A DNA stretch of 64,000 bases from positions 248,001-312,000 of the forward strand of contig NZ_JAGEVF010000002.1 of NCBI RefSeq assembly GCF_017581965.1, written 5' to 3'. The stretch comes from Winogradskyella pelagia (GTDB lineage: Bacteria; Bacteroidota; Bacteroidia; Flavobacteriales; Flavobacteriaceae). The notes beneath the pieces are model-generated. The model did no database searches and had not been told where the DNA came from. It saw nothing but the letters and a program-made list of their open reading frames with translations. The position numbers were made by a program, and so were the translations under genes. Below, one piece after another: positions 1-8,090 of the stretch; the first letter of the stretch is position 1, and every line of letters begins with the position of its first letter.

Positions 1-1
1 C

Positions 2-169
2 AATGAGTTGGTTGGTACCAATCCTAAGCATATTAAGCCTTTTATGGATATTTTGTTTAAAGACGATTGGAAAGAGGGCAAGCCTATTCCTATGTGGGAC
101 GGCAAAACCTCAAAACGGATTGTAGAGGTACTGTTAGAATTACATTCTAATGGCTATCATGAAGATTAA
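2..169 (+). CDS. wecB: UDP-N-acetylglucosamine 2-epimerase, C-terminal end (partial)
   Basis: Only the last 55 codons are present; the gene begins before the window. The visible tail reads NELVGTNPKHIKPFMD and then IPMWDGKTSKRIVEVL. This is the typical end of non-hydrolysing UDP-GlcNAc 2-epimerases, where a VGT-(N/D)-P stretch is followed by W-DGK-(A/T)-(A/S)-(E/K)-RI. The enzyme interconverts UDP-GlcNAc and UDP-ManNAc for surface polysaccharides. It lies just upstream of a WecA-type transferase and export genes, which supports a polysaccharide locus. The assignment rests on the C-terminal motif alone. Confidence 0.8.
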   Translation, partial: NELVGTNPKHIKPFMDILFKDDWKEGKPIPMWDGKTSKRIVEVLLELHSNGYHED

Positions 170-242
170 TAAGTTATAAAAGGATAAAACTGATTTTATT
201 TGTATATTTCTTAATAGCTAAGAGTATAGGAGCTATTGCCAT

Positions 243-1337
243 ATGATCCAACAACTAGTTGACAATTTCTTGCCAGAGCAGAATATTATCCCATGGCTAA
301 TCATTGCCTTTGGGCTGTCATTTTTAATTGCATTCCAAACCTTTCCTACTATCTTGTATGTGGCTAGGGAAAAGCACTTAATGGATGTGCCCGATAGTAG
401 GAGTGTGCATTCTAATCATACCCCAACTCTCGGTGGTATCGGTATTTTTTTAGGACTCATCGTGGTAATGACTATTGTGGGCGCCTTTTTAAACACCAAA
501 GTCTTGCTCTTGGTAATGGGCGCCTTAACAGTGCTATTTTTTCTTGGGCTTAAGGACGATCTTACGGTATTGTCGGCACGTAAGAAATTCTTAGGGCAAC
601 TCTTTGCAGCGAGTTTGTTAATTGTATTTACCGATTCTCGGATCATTGGGTTTTCTTCCATATTGGATATTGATATTTTGCCCTATTGGGTGTCTGTGGG
701 TTTTACCTTGTTTGTTTATGTTTTAATCATCAACGCTTATAATTTAATCGATGGTGTGGATGGGTTAGCCGGATCTATTGCGCTTTGTGCCAGTGGTATT
801 TTTACGTATTTATTTGTAATGGCAGACGATTTAAGTTTGGCGACCATTGCCATCGCGCTTTGTGGCGCTCTAATTGCTTTTTTACGTTTAAACTTTTCCG
901 CTACACGAAAGATATTTATGGGTGACACCGGTTCTATGGTCGTTGGGTTCTTATTGGCCTTTTTTACCATAAGCTTTATTCATATGGAACAAGTTGATAC
1001 CGAAGCTACCTATTATAGAGATGCACCAGCTTTAGCCTTTGCCTTATTATTTTATCCTTTAATGGATACCTTGCGTATTTTCTTTATCCGCATTTTTGTG
1101 CATAAAACCAGTCCGTTTAAGGCCGATAAAAACCACATCCATCATCGTTTTATTCAGCATGGCTATAGTCATTTGGCGACTACGGTTATTATTGCAGGGA
1201 TTAATGTGCTTATTGTGATTATAGCCTTTAATTTAACCTATTTTGATTTGAATAATCAGATTTTTAGTCTCTTGTTGTATGGCACCGTGTTATACCTCAT
1301 TCCCTTTGGCATTAAGAAATGGGCTTTAAAACCATAG
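243..1337 (+). CDS. WecA/TagO-like undecaprenyl-phosphate sugar-1-phosphate transferase
   Basis: This 364-residue polytopic membrane protein belongs to the MraY/WecA glycosyl-4 transferase family. It probably transfers GlcNAc-1-phosphate (or a related sugar phosphate) from a UDP-sugar to undecaprenyl phosphate and so starts a lipid-linked polysaccharide. Family motifs are visible: the acidic pair LKDDL near residue 105, NAYNLIDGVDGLAGS from about 164, GDTGSM near 227, and the basic histidine motif HIHHRF near 298. About ten hydrophobic segments are seen, and the length is normal. Its neighbours (wecB upstream, export lipoprotein and tyrosine kinase downstream) fit capsule or exopolysaccharide synthesis. 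The exact sugar cannot be read from sequence. Confidence 0.88.
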   Translation: MIQQLVDNFLPEQNIIPWLIIAFGLSFLIAFQTFPTILYVAREKHLMDVPDSRSVHSNHTPTLGGIGIFLGLIVVMTIVGAFLNTKVLLLVMGALTVLFFLGLKDDLTVLSARKKFLGQLFAASLLIVFTDSRIIGFSSILDIDILPYWVSVGFTLFVYVLIINAYNLIDGVDGLAGSIALCASGIFTYLFVMADDLSLATIAIALCGALIAFLRLNFSATRKIFMGDTGSMVVGFLLAFFTISFIHMEQVDTEATYYRDAPALAFALLFYPLMDTLRIFFIRIFVHKTSPFKADKNHIHHRFIQHGYSHLATTVIIAGINVLIVIIAFNLTYFDLNNQIFSLLLYGTVLYLIPFGIKKWALKP

Positions 1338-1377
1338 CATATTTTATCTTCGCCTTTGCCAGTCCTTGAAATGCGTT

Positions 1378-1385
1378 TATATTTG
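1378..1385 (+). promoter_or_regulatory. Putative -7 promoter element for the wza-like gene
   Basis: TATATTTG is an exact match to the Bacteroidetes -7 consensus TANNTTTG. It lies 24 bases before the ATG at 1409 and overlaps the upstream GTG at 1385, so that GTG is unlikely to be the start. No clear -33 TTTG is seen. Confidence 0.45.
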
Positions 1386-1408
1386 TGAGGTATACATTGA
1401 TAACAACT

Positions 1409-2173
1409 ATGAGAATAAGGGTTTTGGTGCTATTGGCTTTAGGTGTTTTAAGTTCTTGCGCCTCTAAAAAAGATATTTTTTATATGCAGGATGCCTCTGA
1501 TGTGGCAGAACAATCCGTGACCTATGTGTCCTCTAAGATTCAACCTAATGATATATTAAAAATCACAGTGGAGTCTGCTATCCCTGAAGCCGCTATTCCT
1601 TATAATAGAGTGTCCAACAATACGGGGCAAATCGTACAGAATATTGAGATTTTGCAGCTGGAAGGGTATCTGGTGTCTCCAGACAATAGCATCAGTTTTC
1701 CGGTTTTGGGAGATATTAATACGACAGATAAGACCACTGAACAATTAGCAAAACATATTGAAGGCTTGTTGGTGTCTGGCGGCCATCTCAACAAACCAAG
1801 GGTAAATGTACGTTTACTGAATGCTAAGGTGACCATTTTAGGGGAAGTGAATAGGCCGGGTACTTATAATTTCACAGAGCAAAATATTACCTTGTTACAA
1901 GCCTTAGGTTATGCCGGCGACTTAACAATAAACGGTAAACGAGAGGATGTGTTGTTAACACGTGAAGTTGGTGGGAATCGCAGGGTCACGCATTTAGATT
2001 TAACATCAGCTGAATTTATGAATGGTGAGTTTTATTTTATAAAGCCCAATGATGTCATTGTAGTGAACCAGAATAAACCTAAGGTCACCAGTTCAGGCTA
2101 TATTAGTGATTTCGGCGTTATATTAACCATAGCCTCATTAGCGCTTAGTGTGGCCGTATTACTGTCGAGATAA
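1409..2173 (+). CDS. Wza-like outer-membrane polysaccharide export lipoprotein
   Basis: The protein has 254 residues from the chosen ATG; a longer frame opens at a GTG at 1385 that overlaps a promoter element. The N-terminus MRIRVLVLLALGVLSSCAS is a lipoprotein signal with LSSC lipobox. It is followed by a polysaccharide export domain (IQPNDILKITV) and an SLBB-type segment around residue 144 (ILGEVNRPGTYNF). A hydrophobic helix at the C-terminus (FGVILTIASLALSVAVLLS) may span the outer membrane. Members of the family form the export channel and partner with Wzc-type kinases, one of which is encoded three bases downstream. Confidence 0.88.
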   Translation: MRIRVLVLLALGVLSSCASKKDIFYMQDASDVAEQSVTYVSSKIQPNDILKITVESAIPEAAIPYNRVSNNTGQIVQNIEILQLEGYLVSPDNSISFPVLGDINTTDKTTEQLAKHIEGLLVSGGHLNKPRVNVRLLNAKVTILGEVNRPGTYNFTEQNITLLQALGYAGDLTINGKREDVLLTREVGGNRRVTHLDLTSAEFMNGEFYFIKPNDVIVVNQNKPKVTSSGYISDFGVILTIASLALSVAVLLSR

Positions 2174-2176
2174 ATT

Positions 2177-4513
2177 ATGGATGTACCAAAAACAAGTTTT
2201 TCGGGTTTTATAGAGGACGATAGCATTGATATTAAGCGAAAGGTGCAGCGCTACCTCAATTATTGGCCTTGGTTTTTAGTCGCTGTTGTTGTGGCGCTTA
2301 TTGCCGCTTACAGCTATTTGCGCTATGCACCACGGATTTACGAAACCACCGCTAAGGTGAAGATTTTAGATGAGTCGGAGGGCTTGGAATTGCCCACCTC
2401 TGCGTTTGTCTTTAAGCGTACCAACATCAATCTAGAGAATGAAATTGAGATTTTAACCTCTTATATTATTTTAGAACGTGTGGTGCGTCAACTCAACTTA
2501 ACCACTAAGTTTTATGAGGAAGGGACCATACAAACCTCACCGCTATATGCCTTACCCTTTGAATTTAAGCAACACATCCAACCCGATAGTATTGTAGAAT
2601 CGAGACCTTATCAAATTGATATTGAAGCTCAAGGTTTGGTAATTACCAATCTTAAAACGGAGCAAAGTTTTAGTTTTTCAGAATTTAGTACCTATACCAA
2701 GGCGCATCGCTTACCTTTTGATATTTACTATAATCCAGAAACAGCAGAACAAGACCTTGTGGGCAAAAGGTACATTATTTCCTTTAGCACCATAAAACAA
2801 ACGGCATTAGGTCTTAAATCTCAAATAGAGGTAGAGGCCATTGGAGAGCAGAGCGATTTATTAAAACTCACCTTAAAGGGGGAGAGCGAATTACTTTCCG
2901 AAGCTATTTTAAATACCCTTATAGAGGTCTTTGATGAAGATGGGATTCAAGACCGGCAACTGGTATCAAAGCGCACGCTGGATTTCATCGATGATCGTTT
3001 TGTGTTCTTGGCTGAGGAACTGGATTCTATAGAAATCAGTCGCCAAGATTTTAAACAAGACAATAATTTAGTGGATTTGGTGGCAGATGCGCAAATGGGT
3101 CTGGAGCAGCGCACTAAGTCGGATGAGGAGGTCTTTCAATTAGAAAACCAGTTGGCCTTGGCCGAGCTTCTAGAAGAGGCCTTAAGTTCTAATGCACAAT
3201 CAAATTTACTCCCAGCAAATATTGGCATTAACAATGGCGGCATCAATAGCCTTATCAATGACTATAATATGGCTGTTTTAGAACGCGATAAATTGGCGAG
3301 TGGTGCTGGCGCCAATAACCCTGCTGTGCAATTGGCCTCTGGAACTATAAGGGATTTAGGTCAGAACATTAAACGGTCTTTAGCCTCTTATGTCAACCAG
3401 TTGAAGGTCTCTTTAAGGCAATTAGAAAATCGTAATGCAGCATTTGTAGGACAGGTCTCTAGAATCCCTGAGAAAGAAAAACTTTTACGGGCCATTGAAC
3501 GCCAACAAAAGATAAAAGAAAGCTTGTACTTGCTATTGCTCCAAAAGCGCGAAGAGGCCGCTATTAATTTAGCCATTACCGAACCTTCTATTAAAGAGGT
3601 AGAGAACGCTTTAACAGGCGTTACACCAATTTCACCAAAGCCTAGTATTATTTATGCCGGTGCTTTGTTGGCAGGGCTCTTATTGCCTTTTGGCATATTG
3701 TATATCATCTTTATGTTAGATACCAAGCTGCACAGCAAAGAGGATATTTTAAACTTAACGTCCAATATCCCAGTGTTAGCGGAAATACCAGATTTAAAGA
3801 AAACTAAGGACATTGTATTTACAGATCCTAACGACCGTTCTCCGTTAGCAGAATCCTTTAGGATATTGAGCGCTAATGTAGATTTTATATTGCCCCTGCA
3901 AAAAGAACCGACAGGGCGTGTCATTTTTTGCACGTCGACCATAAAGGGAGAGGGAAAAACCTTAGTGAGTTTAAATCTGTCTTTAGCTTTGTCTAGTATT
4001 AATAAAAAGGTGTTGTTAATTGGTGCCGATTTAAGGAATCCACAAATTCACGCACATATTGCCGAAGATAAGCATAAACCAGGTTTGTCTAACTTTTTAC
4101 ATGAGGGCGATTTCGATTGGAAGACCTCTTTAATTAAAGGCTTTGACAAGCATCCTAACCACGATATTATCCTCTCTGGCAGTATTCCACCCAATCCAGC
4201 AAATTTGCTTACTAATGGGCGTTTTAAGATGCTTATTGAAGAGGCTAGGACCTTGTACGATTATATTATAGTAGATACAGCACCTACCATTTTAGTTACG
4301 GATACCATGCTTATTTCTCCATTGGCAGATGCCACTATTTATATTGCTAGAGCTAACTATACCGAAAAGCGATTATTGGAATTCTCTAAGGAATTGCATG
4401 AGGGCGGTAAGCTAAAAAATATGGCTTATGTAGTGAATAGTGTGGGCGCCAGTAAGTCTTATGGCTATAGTTATAATTACGGTTATAATTACGGCTACGG
4501 ACAAAAAAGTTAA
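2177..4513 (+). CDS. Wzc/ExoP-like polysaccharide co-polymerase and tyrosine autokinase
   Basis: The 778-residue protein combines a Wzz chain-length domain with a cytoplasmic BY-kinase. A first membrane helix lies near residues 32-49 and a second near 488-513. Between them is a long periplasmic coiled-coil region. The kinase has Walker A (STIKGEGKT) near 587, Walker A' (LIGADLRNP) near 615 and Walker B (YIIVDTAP) near 697. The C-terminus holds nine tyrosines within seventeen residues, the usual autophosphorylation cluster. It should control chain length and export with the Wza-like protein encoded three bases upstream. Kinase and co-polymerase are fused in one chain, as usual in Bacteroidota and Proteobacteria but unlike Firmicutes. 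Confidence 0.92.
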   Translation: MDVPKTSFSGFIEDDSIDIKRKVQRYLNYWPWFLVAVVVALIAAYSYLRYAPRIYETTAKVKILDESEGLELPTSAFVFKRTNINLENEIEILTSYIILERVVRQLNLTTKFYEEGTIQTSPLYALPFEFKQHIQPDSIVESRPYQIDIEAQGLVITNLKTEQSFSFSEFSTYTKAHRLPFDIYYNPETAEQDLVGKRYIISFSTIKQTALGLKSQIEVEAIGEQSDLLKLTLKGESELLSEAILNTLIEVFDEDGIQDRQLVSKRTLDFIDDRFVFLAEELDSIEISRQDFKQDNNLVDLVADAQMGLEQRTKSDEEVFQLENQLALAELLEEALSSNAQSNLLPANIGINNGGINSLINDYNMAVLERDKLASGAGANNPAVQLASGTIRDLGQNIKRSLASYVNQLKVSLRQLENRNAAFVGQVSRIPEKEKLLRAIERQQKIKESLYLLLLQKREEAAINLAITEPSIKEVENALTGVTPISPKPSIIYAGALLAGLLLPFGILYIIFMLDTKLHSKEDILNLTSNIPVLAEIPDLKKTKDIVFTDPNDRSPLAESFRILSANVDFILPLQKEPTGRVIFCTSTIKGEGKTLVSLNLSLALSSINKKVLLIGADLRNPQIHAHIAEDKHKPGLSNFLHEGDFDWKTSLIKGFDKHPNHDIILSGSIPPNPANLLTNGRFKMLIEEARTLYDYIIVDTAPTILVTDTMLISPLADATIYIARANYTEKRLLEFSKELHEGGKLKNMAYVVNSVGASKSYGYSYNYGYNYGYGQKS

Positions 4514-4612
4514 GAGGTTGCATCCAACTCCAAAGTTCTAACATGACATTTATCATACTTTCTATGCGCTATATGGTTTACTTTTAATAGTGAATTTTAA
4601 ACCATAGAAGTC

Positions 4613-5032
4613 ATGAGAACTATAGAAAACATAAGCACTATAATGTCTACGGATATTATAGCGCTGAACAGAGATGATGATCTCGAAAAAGCGGAAATGC
4701 TTTTTAAACGTCACAAAATTAGACACATACCTGTTGTTGATAAGGATGTTATCATTGGGATGCTAAGTTATACGGATTTATTACGTATCAGTTTTGCTGA
4801 TGCCGTTGATCCTTACGATACTGATGTAGATACTTTGGTCTATAATATGTTTACGATTGAACAAGTGATGGCCAAGAATATCATTTCCGTGCCATCAACA
4901 GCTTCTGTTAAACAAGTTGCTGAGTTATTAGCAAAACGTGAATTCCATGCTTTACCTGTTGTTGATAATGGCGTGCTGGTAGGAATTGTAACTACAACCG
5001 ATTTAATTAATTACCTGTTAAAGAAATTGTAG
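4613..5032 (+). CDS. Stand-alone CBS-domain pair protein
   Basis: The 139-residue protein consists of two CBS domains, about residues 8-60 and 82-139, with the repeated pattern IRHIPVVD...IGMLSYTDLLR and FHALPVVDN...VGIVTTTDLINYL. Such pairs usually bind adenine nucleotides and act as sensors. No effector domain is attached, so the target is unknown. It follows the tyrosine kinase gene after about 100 bases and ends before a strong bidirectional terminator. It could be an independent unit or the last gene of the polysaccharide locus. Members of this type are common in Flavobacteriia. Confidence 0.85.
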   Translation: MRTIENISTIMSTDIIALNRDDDLEKAEMLFKRHKIRHIPVVDKDVIIGMLSYTDLLRISFADAVDPYDTDVDTLVYNMFTIEQVMAKNIISVPSTASVKQVAELLAKREFHALPVVDNGVLVGIVTTTDLINYLLKKL

Positions 5033-5104
5033 ACTACTGTCCTCATATGGTTTTCTATAGTCTAACTAGAACACGGTAGGTCATACCATATCATACACAA
5101 CATG

Positions 5105-5137
5105 AAAAAGGGCTTTTGAATTTCAAAAGCCCTTTTT
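5105..5137. terminator. Bidirectional intrinsic terminator
   Basis: A perfect 16-base inverted repeat (arms 5105-5120 and 5122-5137) with a GGGC core is flanked by A and T runs on both sides. It lies between the convergent CBS gene and rpe and can serve both. Confidence 0.85.
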
Positions 5138-5159
5138 TATTTACACGATTTCTTAATTA

Positions 5160-5822
5160 CTATTGATTTGAAAGGGTCTTTAAGCGCTTTATGGTCCTTG
5201 TAGGATTCTCGCTTTTAAACACATGGCTTCCAGCGACAAAGGTATCTGCACCAGCAGCCACTAAGGCTTCAATATTTTTATCGGTAACACCGCCGTCTAT
5301 TTCAATTCTGGTATCTAGATTTTGAGAATCTATAAGGGCTTTCAATTTTTTGATGCGTTGATAGGTGACGTCCTCAAATTTTTGGCCTCCAAAGCCAGGA
5401 TTTATAGACATTAATAAGACCATATAACACTCTGGTAAAATATCTTCGAGAACAGAAATTGGTGTTGTAATATTAAGAACTACTCCTGATTTACAGCCTG
5501 TATCTTTTATTTGTCGTAAGGTTCTATGCAAATGCACTGTAGATTCGTAGTGCACCGTAATAATATCTGCTCCTACTTTAGCAAAATCCTCGATATAACG
5601 CTCTGGCTTTTCAATCATTAAATGTACATCCAAGGGCTTAGTGGCATGTTTTTTAATGGCTTGGATAACAGGCATGCCATAAGAAATATTTGGCACAAAA
5701 TGACCATCCATAACGTCGATATGAAACCAATCGGCCTCACTGGCATTAACCATTTCTGTATCGCGTTGCAGATTGCCAAAATCTGCAGCGAGCATTGAAG
5801 GAGCAATAAATTTAGGGTTCAT
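5160..5822 (-). CDS. rpe: Ribulose-phosphate 3-epimerase
   Basis: The enzyme interconverts ribulose 5-phosphate and xylulose 5-phosphate in the pentose phosphate pathway. The 220-residue version from the ATG at 5822 fits the usual family length of about 215-225. A start ten codons further up is possible but adds residues unlike the family. Motifs of the TIM-barrel epimerase are clear: IAPSMLAADF, HIDVMDGHFVPNIS, HLMIEKP, MSINPGFGGQKF and EIDGGVTDKN, including the metal-binding His and Asp residues. The gene stands alone between two terminators, downstream of rpoD on the same strand. Confidence 0.95.
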   Translation of the reverse strand: MNPKFIAPSMLAADFGNLQRDTEMVNASEADWFHIDVMDGHFVPNISYGMPVIQAIKKHATKPLDVHLMIEKPERYIEDFAKVGADIITVHYESTVHLHRTLRQIKDTGCKSGVVLNITTPISVLEDILPECYMVLLMSINPGFGGQKFEDVTYQRIKKLKALIDSQNLDTRIEIDGGVTDKNIEALVAAGADTFVAGSHVFKSENPTRTIKRLKTLSNQ

Positions 5823-5869
5823 CGTAGTACTAATCGTTTTAATGTTTGGCAAAAATAGAGTAAAAAAGT

Positions 5870-5896
5870 GAACCCACGGTAATCAGCCGTGGGTTC
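5870..5896 (-). terminator. Intrinsic terminator after rpoD
   Basis: Ten-base perfect stem (5870-5879 with 5887-5896, core CCCACGG) and a seven-base loop. On the minus strand it is followed by a run of six T after two bases. It separates rpoD from rpe. Confidence 0.75.
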
Positions 5897-5975
5897 TTTC
5901 ATCAATCAAAAAACGAACAGTTATGTTTTGTAACTGTTGTTACCTTTATTAGGTTGGTCGTTAAATATACAAAAA

Positions 5976-6839
5976 CTAACCTAAATATGTTTTTAAAATT
6001 TTGCTTCGCGAGGTATGTTTTAACCTACGAATTGCCTTTTCTTTTATCTGTCTTACACGCTCGCGTGTTAAATCAAATGTTTCGCCAATTTCTTCTAGTG
6101 TCATGGGATGTTGGTTGCCTAGGCCAAAATATAAACGAATAACATCTGCCTCACGAGGGGTTAATGTCTCGAGGGCACGCTCAATTTCCGTACGCAAGGA
6201 TTCGTGTAATAAATCTTTATCTGGATTTGGAGATTCGCCACTTCGCAATACATCGTATAAGTTAGAATCTTCTCCTTCAACTAAAGGGGCATCCATACTG
6301 ACATGACGTCCAGAATTCTTCATGGATTCTTTAACATCATTAATGGTCATATCCAATTCCTTGGCAATTTCCTCAGCTGAAGGTGGTCTTTCGTGACTTT
6401 GCTCAAGGAAGGCAAAAGTTTTATTGATTTTATTAATGGATCCAATTTTGTTTAACGGTAATCGTACAATACGCGATTGCTCAGCCAAGGCTTGCAGTAT
6501 GGATTGTCTAATCCACCAAACGGCATAAGAGATAAACTTAAATCCACGTGTTTCATCAAAGCGCTGGGCAGCTTTTATCAACCCTAGATTGCCTTCATTA
6601 ATTAAATCTGGAAGTGTTAAGCCTTGATTTTGATATTGTTTTGCTACGGATACCACAAAACGAAGGTTAGCTTTAGTCAGTTTTTCTAAAGCAATTTGAT
6701 CACCAGCTTTAATTCGCTGTGCCAATTCAACTTCTTCATCGGCTGTGATTAAATCTACTTTACCAATTTCTTGTAGGTATTTGTCTAAGGATGCGGTCTC
6801 TCTATTGGTGACCTGTTTTGTGATTTTAAGCTGTCTCAT
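5976..6839 (-). CDS. rpoD: Primary RNA polymerase sigma factor, Bacteroidetes type
   Basis: The 287-residue sigma-70 factor starts directly with region 1.2 ([15 protein letters not shown]) and has no region 1.1 or large non-conserved insert. This is the normal form of the housekeeping sigma factor in Bacteroidota. Region 2 holds [20 protein letters not shown] and the WWIRQSI promoter-melting motif. Region 3 follows, and region 4 ends with [20 protein letters not shown], the helix-turn-helix for the -33 box. The unusual promoter consensus of the phylum (TTTG and TANNTTTG) is read by this protein. The gene appears monocistronic with its own terminator. Confidence 0.95.
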   Translation of the reverse strand: MRQLKITKQVTNRETASLDKYLQEIGKVDLITADEEVELAQRIKAGDQIALEKLTKANLRFVVSVAKQYQNQGLTLPDLINEGNLGLIKAAQRFDETRGFKFISYAVWWIRQSILQALAEQSRIVRLPLNKIGSINKINKTFAFLEQSHERPPSAEEIAKELDMTINDVKESMKNSGRHVSMDAPLVEGEDSNLYDVLRSGESPNPDKDLLHESLRTEIERALETLTPREADVIRLYFGLGNQHPMTLEEIGETFDLTRERVRQIKEKAIRRLKHTSRSKILKTYLG

Positions 6840-6920
6840 CTAAAAATAGGATTTGTGCAATTGTCTGACAACGATAGGTTGCTTTTATTATACGTATGAA
6901 ATCCAAAAAATGTTACACGA

Positions 6921-6963
6921 TTACCAACAAAAAATTAAATTTTAATTAATTTTTTGTTGGTAA
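6921..6963 (-). terminator. Long perfect stem-loop at the 3' end of the upstream unknown gene
   Basis: An 18-base perfect inverted repeat (6921-6938 and 6946-6963) with a seven-base loop overlaps the last codons and stop of the unknown gene ending at 6935. No clear T run follows on the minus strand, although the stem itself holds six T. It lies about 80 bases upstream of rpoD. Confidence 0.5.
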
Positions 6964-7309
6964 GATTAATATCCTCTAACATTTCGTTTGTAAACTTAAA
7001 ATGGCCTTTGGTGGTGATTAATCTAAAATGTCTTGATTTTACTGCACTTAATGTATTAAGAAATAGCCACTTGGACTTGAGCAGATTTGGTTTCTCGCTT
7101 TTAAGGCTGATATCAAAATAATGTTTGGTCCCATTCTTCTCAGCAACAATATCCGGTGTAATGGTAACCTCACTTCCTTTTTTTATAAACGATTTAGGGG
7201 TCTCATATCCTTCGGTATCTGCTTTAATATTCTCAAACCCGAGTTGTTCTAAATAGGTCACGGAGTTTTCTAAAATGTCTTTGTATTTATCCTTATCTGC
7301 TTGTATCAT
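6935..7309 (-). CDS. Conserved hypothetical protein
   Basis: I do not recognise a named family. From the ATG at 7309 the product has 124 residues (MIQADKDKYKDILENS); a start 18 codons upstream would add a hydrophobic stretch and is less likely. The N-terminal half looks helical. The centre has PDIVAEKNGTKHYFDISLK, an acidic residue followed by a strand and a lysine, loosely recalling PD-(D/E)XK nuclease-like folds; that is only a guess. The gene lies upstream of rpoD on the same strand, and its end is embedded in a strong hairpin. No signal peptide is present in the shorter form, so it is probably cytosolic. Confidence 0.6.
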   Translation of the reverse strand: MIQADKDKYKDILENSVTYLEQLGFENIKADTEGYETPKSFIKKGSEVTITPDIVAEKNGTKHYFDISLKSEKPNLLKSKWLFLNTLSAVKSRHFRLITTKGHFKFTNEMLEDINLTNKKLIKI

Positions 7310-7503
7310 AGCCCAAAATATAAGGATTATTAAAGAGATTGACAAGGTATACGGCAATAACATTAGATTGGCACTATTTTTTAGAGCTCTAATCTCTTAC
7401 CTAAAGCACCACTATTTTTAATATATGATATTTATCAGTGTCTAATTGCATAATGCTTCTTAGTTTAGTAACTGCTATTAACAACACACTAAAATATGAT
7501 ATC

Positions 7504-8028
7504 ATGAAAACACTATTAAAATTTGCTGCGGTATTAATACTATTCTTAGGATTCACATCTTGTGATGAACTCGATGAACTCACAGAAATTGATTTTAACA
7601 CAACGCTTAATGAAAGTGTATTTGTTTCGGTGCCTGCAGGTGAAGATTTAGTTTTAAACGAAACAATGCTTATTAATATTAATAATAGCGATACTCAGGA
7701 TTATCTTGACGTACTACAAGATGTAAGTATTACGAGTTTCACCTACCGCTTAATTAATTTTACGGGAGATGCCAACGGTACTATATCTGGCCAGTTTGAA
7801 GCTGATGGTGTCGCGCTAGTCAATCACGATATGGTCATAAAAGACGAAGTTGACGCAGGAACGGTATTTGAAGTTACAGATCCTTCTGCATTGAATGCGA
7901 TTGCCAATTCACTTAAGAGTGGTAACAATGTTTCTGTTGGTATAACAGGAACGTCTACTTGCGAAGAAGCAATGAATTTTTCAATTGCGGTTACCATTGA
8001 GTTGGCTATTACTGCAGATGTTCTTTAA
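7504..8028 (+). CDS. Hypothetical lipoprotein
   Basis: The 174-residue product starts at the ATG at 7504 (ATCATG context). An upstream in-frame start at 7438 would bury the signal. The N-terminus MKTLLKFAAVLILFLGFTSCDELD is a lipoprotein signal with lipobox FTSC. The mature part is acidic, rich in Asn, Thr and Val, and predicted to be beta-structured, with one further Cys near the end. I recognise no domain. It is probably anchored in the outer membrane or periplasm. A terminator follows directly. Confidence 0.7.
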   Translation: MKTLLKFAAVLILFLGFTSCDELDELTEIDFNTTLNESVFVSVPAGEDLVLNETMLININNSDTQDYLDVLQDVSITSFTYRLINFTGDANGTISGQFEADGVALVNHDMVIKDEVDAGTVFEVTDPSALNAIANSLKSGNNVSVGITGTSTCEEAMNFSIAVTIELAITADVL

Positions 8029-8044
8029 TTAAAGAACTAAGGTT

Positions 8045-8079
8045 AAAAAAAACCGCTTCAATTTTGAAGCGGTTTTTTT
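8045..8079. terminator. Bidirectional intrinsic terminator
   Basis: Inverted repeat with arms of about 16 bases (8045-8061 and 8064-8079, core CCGCTTCAA), flanked by A and T runs. It separates the convergent lipoprotein gene and pnp. Confidence 0.85.
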
Positions 8080-8090
8080 AGTAATAGAAT

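Noticed and set aside
4460-4510. Tandem TAT/TAC-rich repeat as an independent element
   Set aside because: It encodes the tyrosine cluster at the C-terminus of the autokinase, a known feature of this protein type.
6001-6306. A 101-codon plus-strand open frame opposite rpoD
   Set aside because: It lies within the conserved region 3-4 coding sequence of rpoD and has no own start context or known motif.
7438-7503. Extended N-terminus for the lipoprotein gene at 7504
   Set aside because: The extension would place 22 residues before a clear lipoprotein signal; the ATG at 7504 is the natural start.
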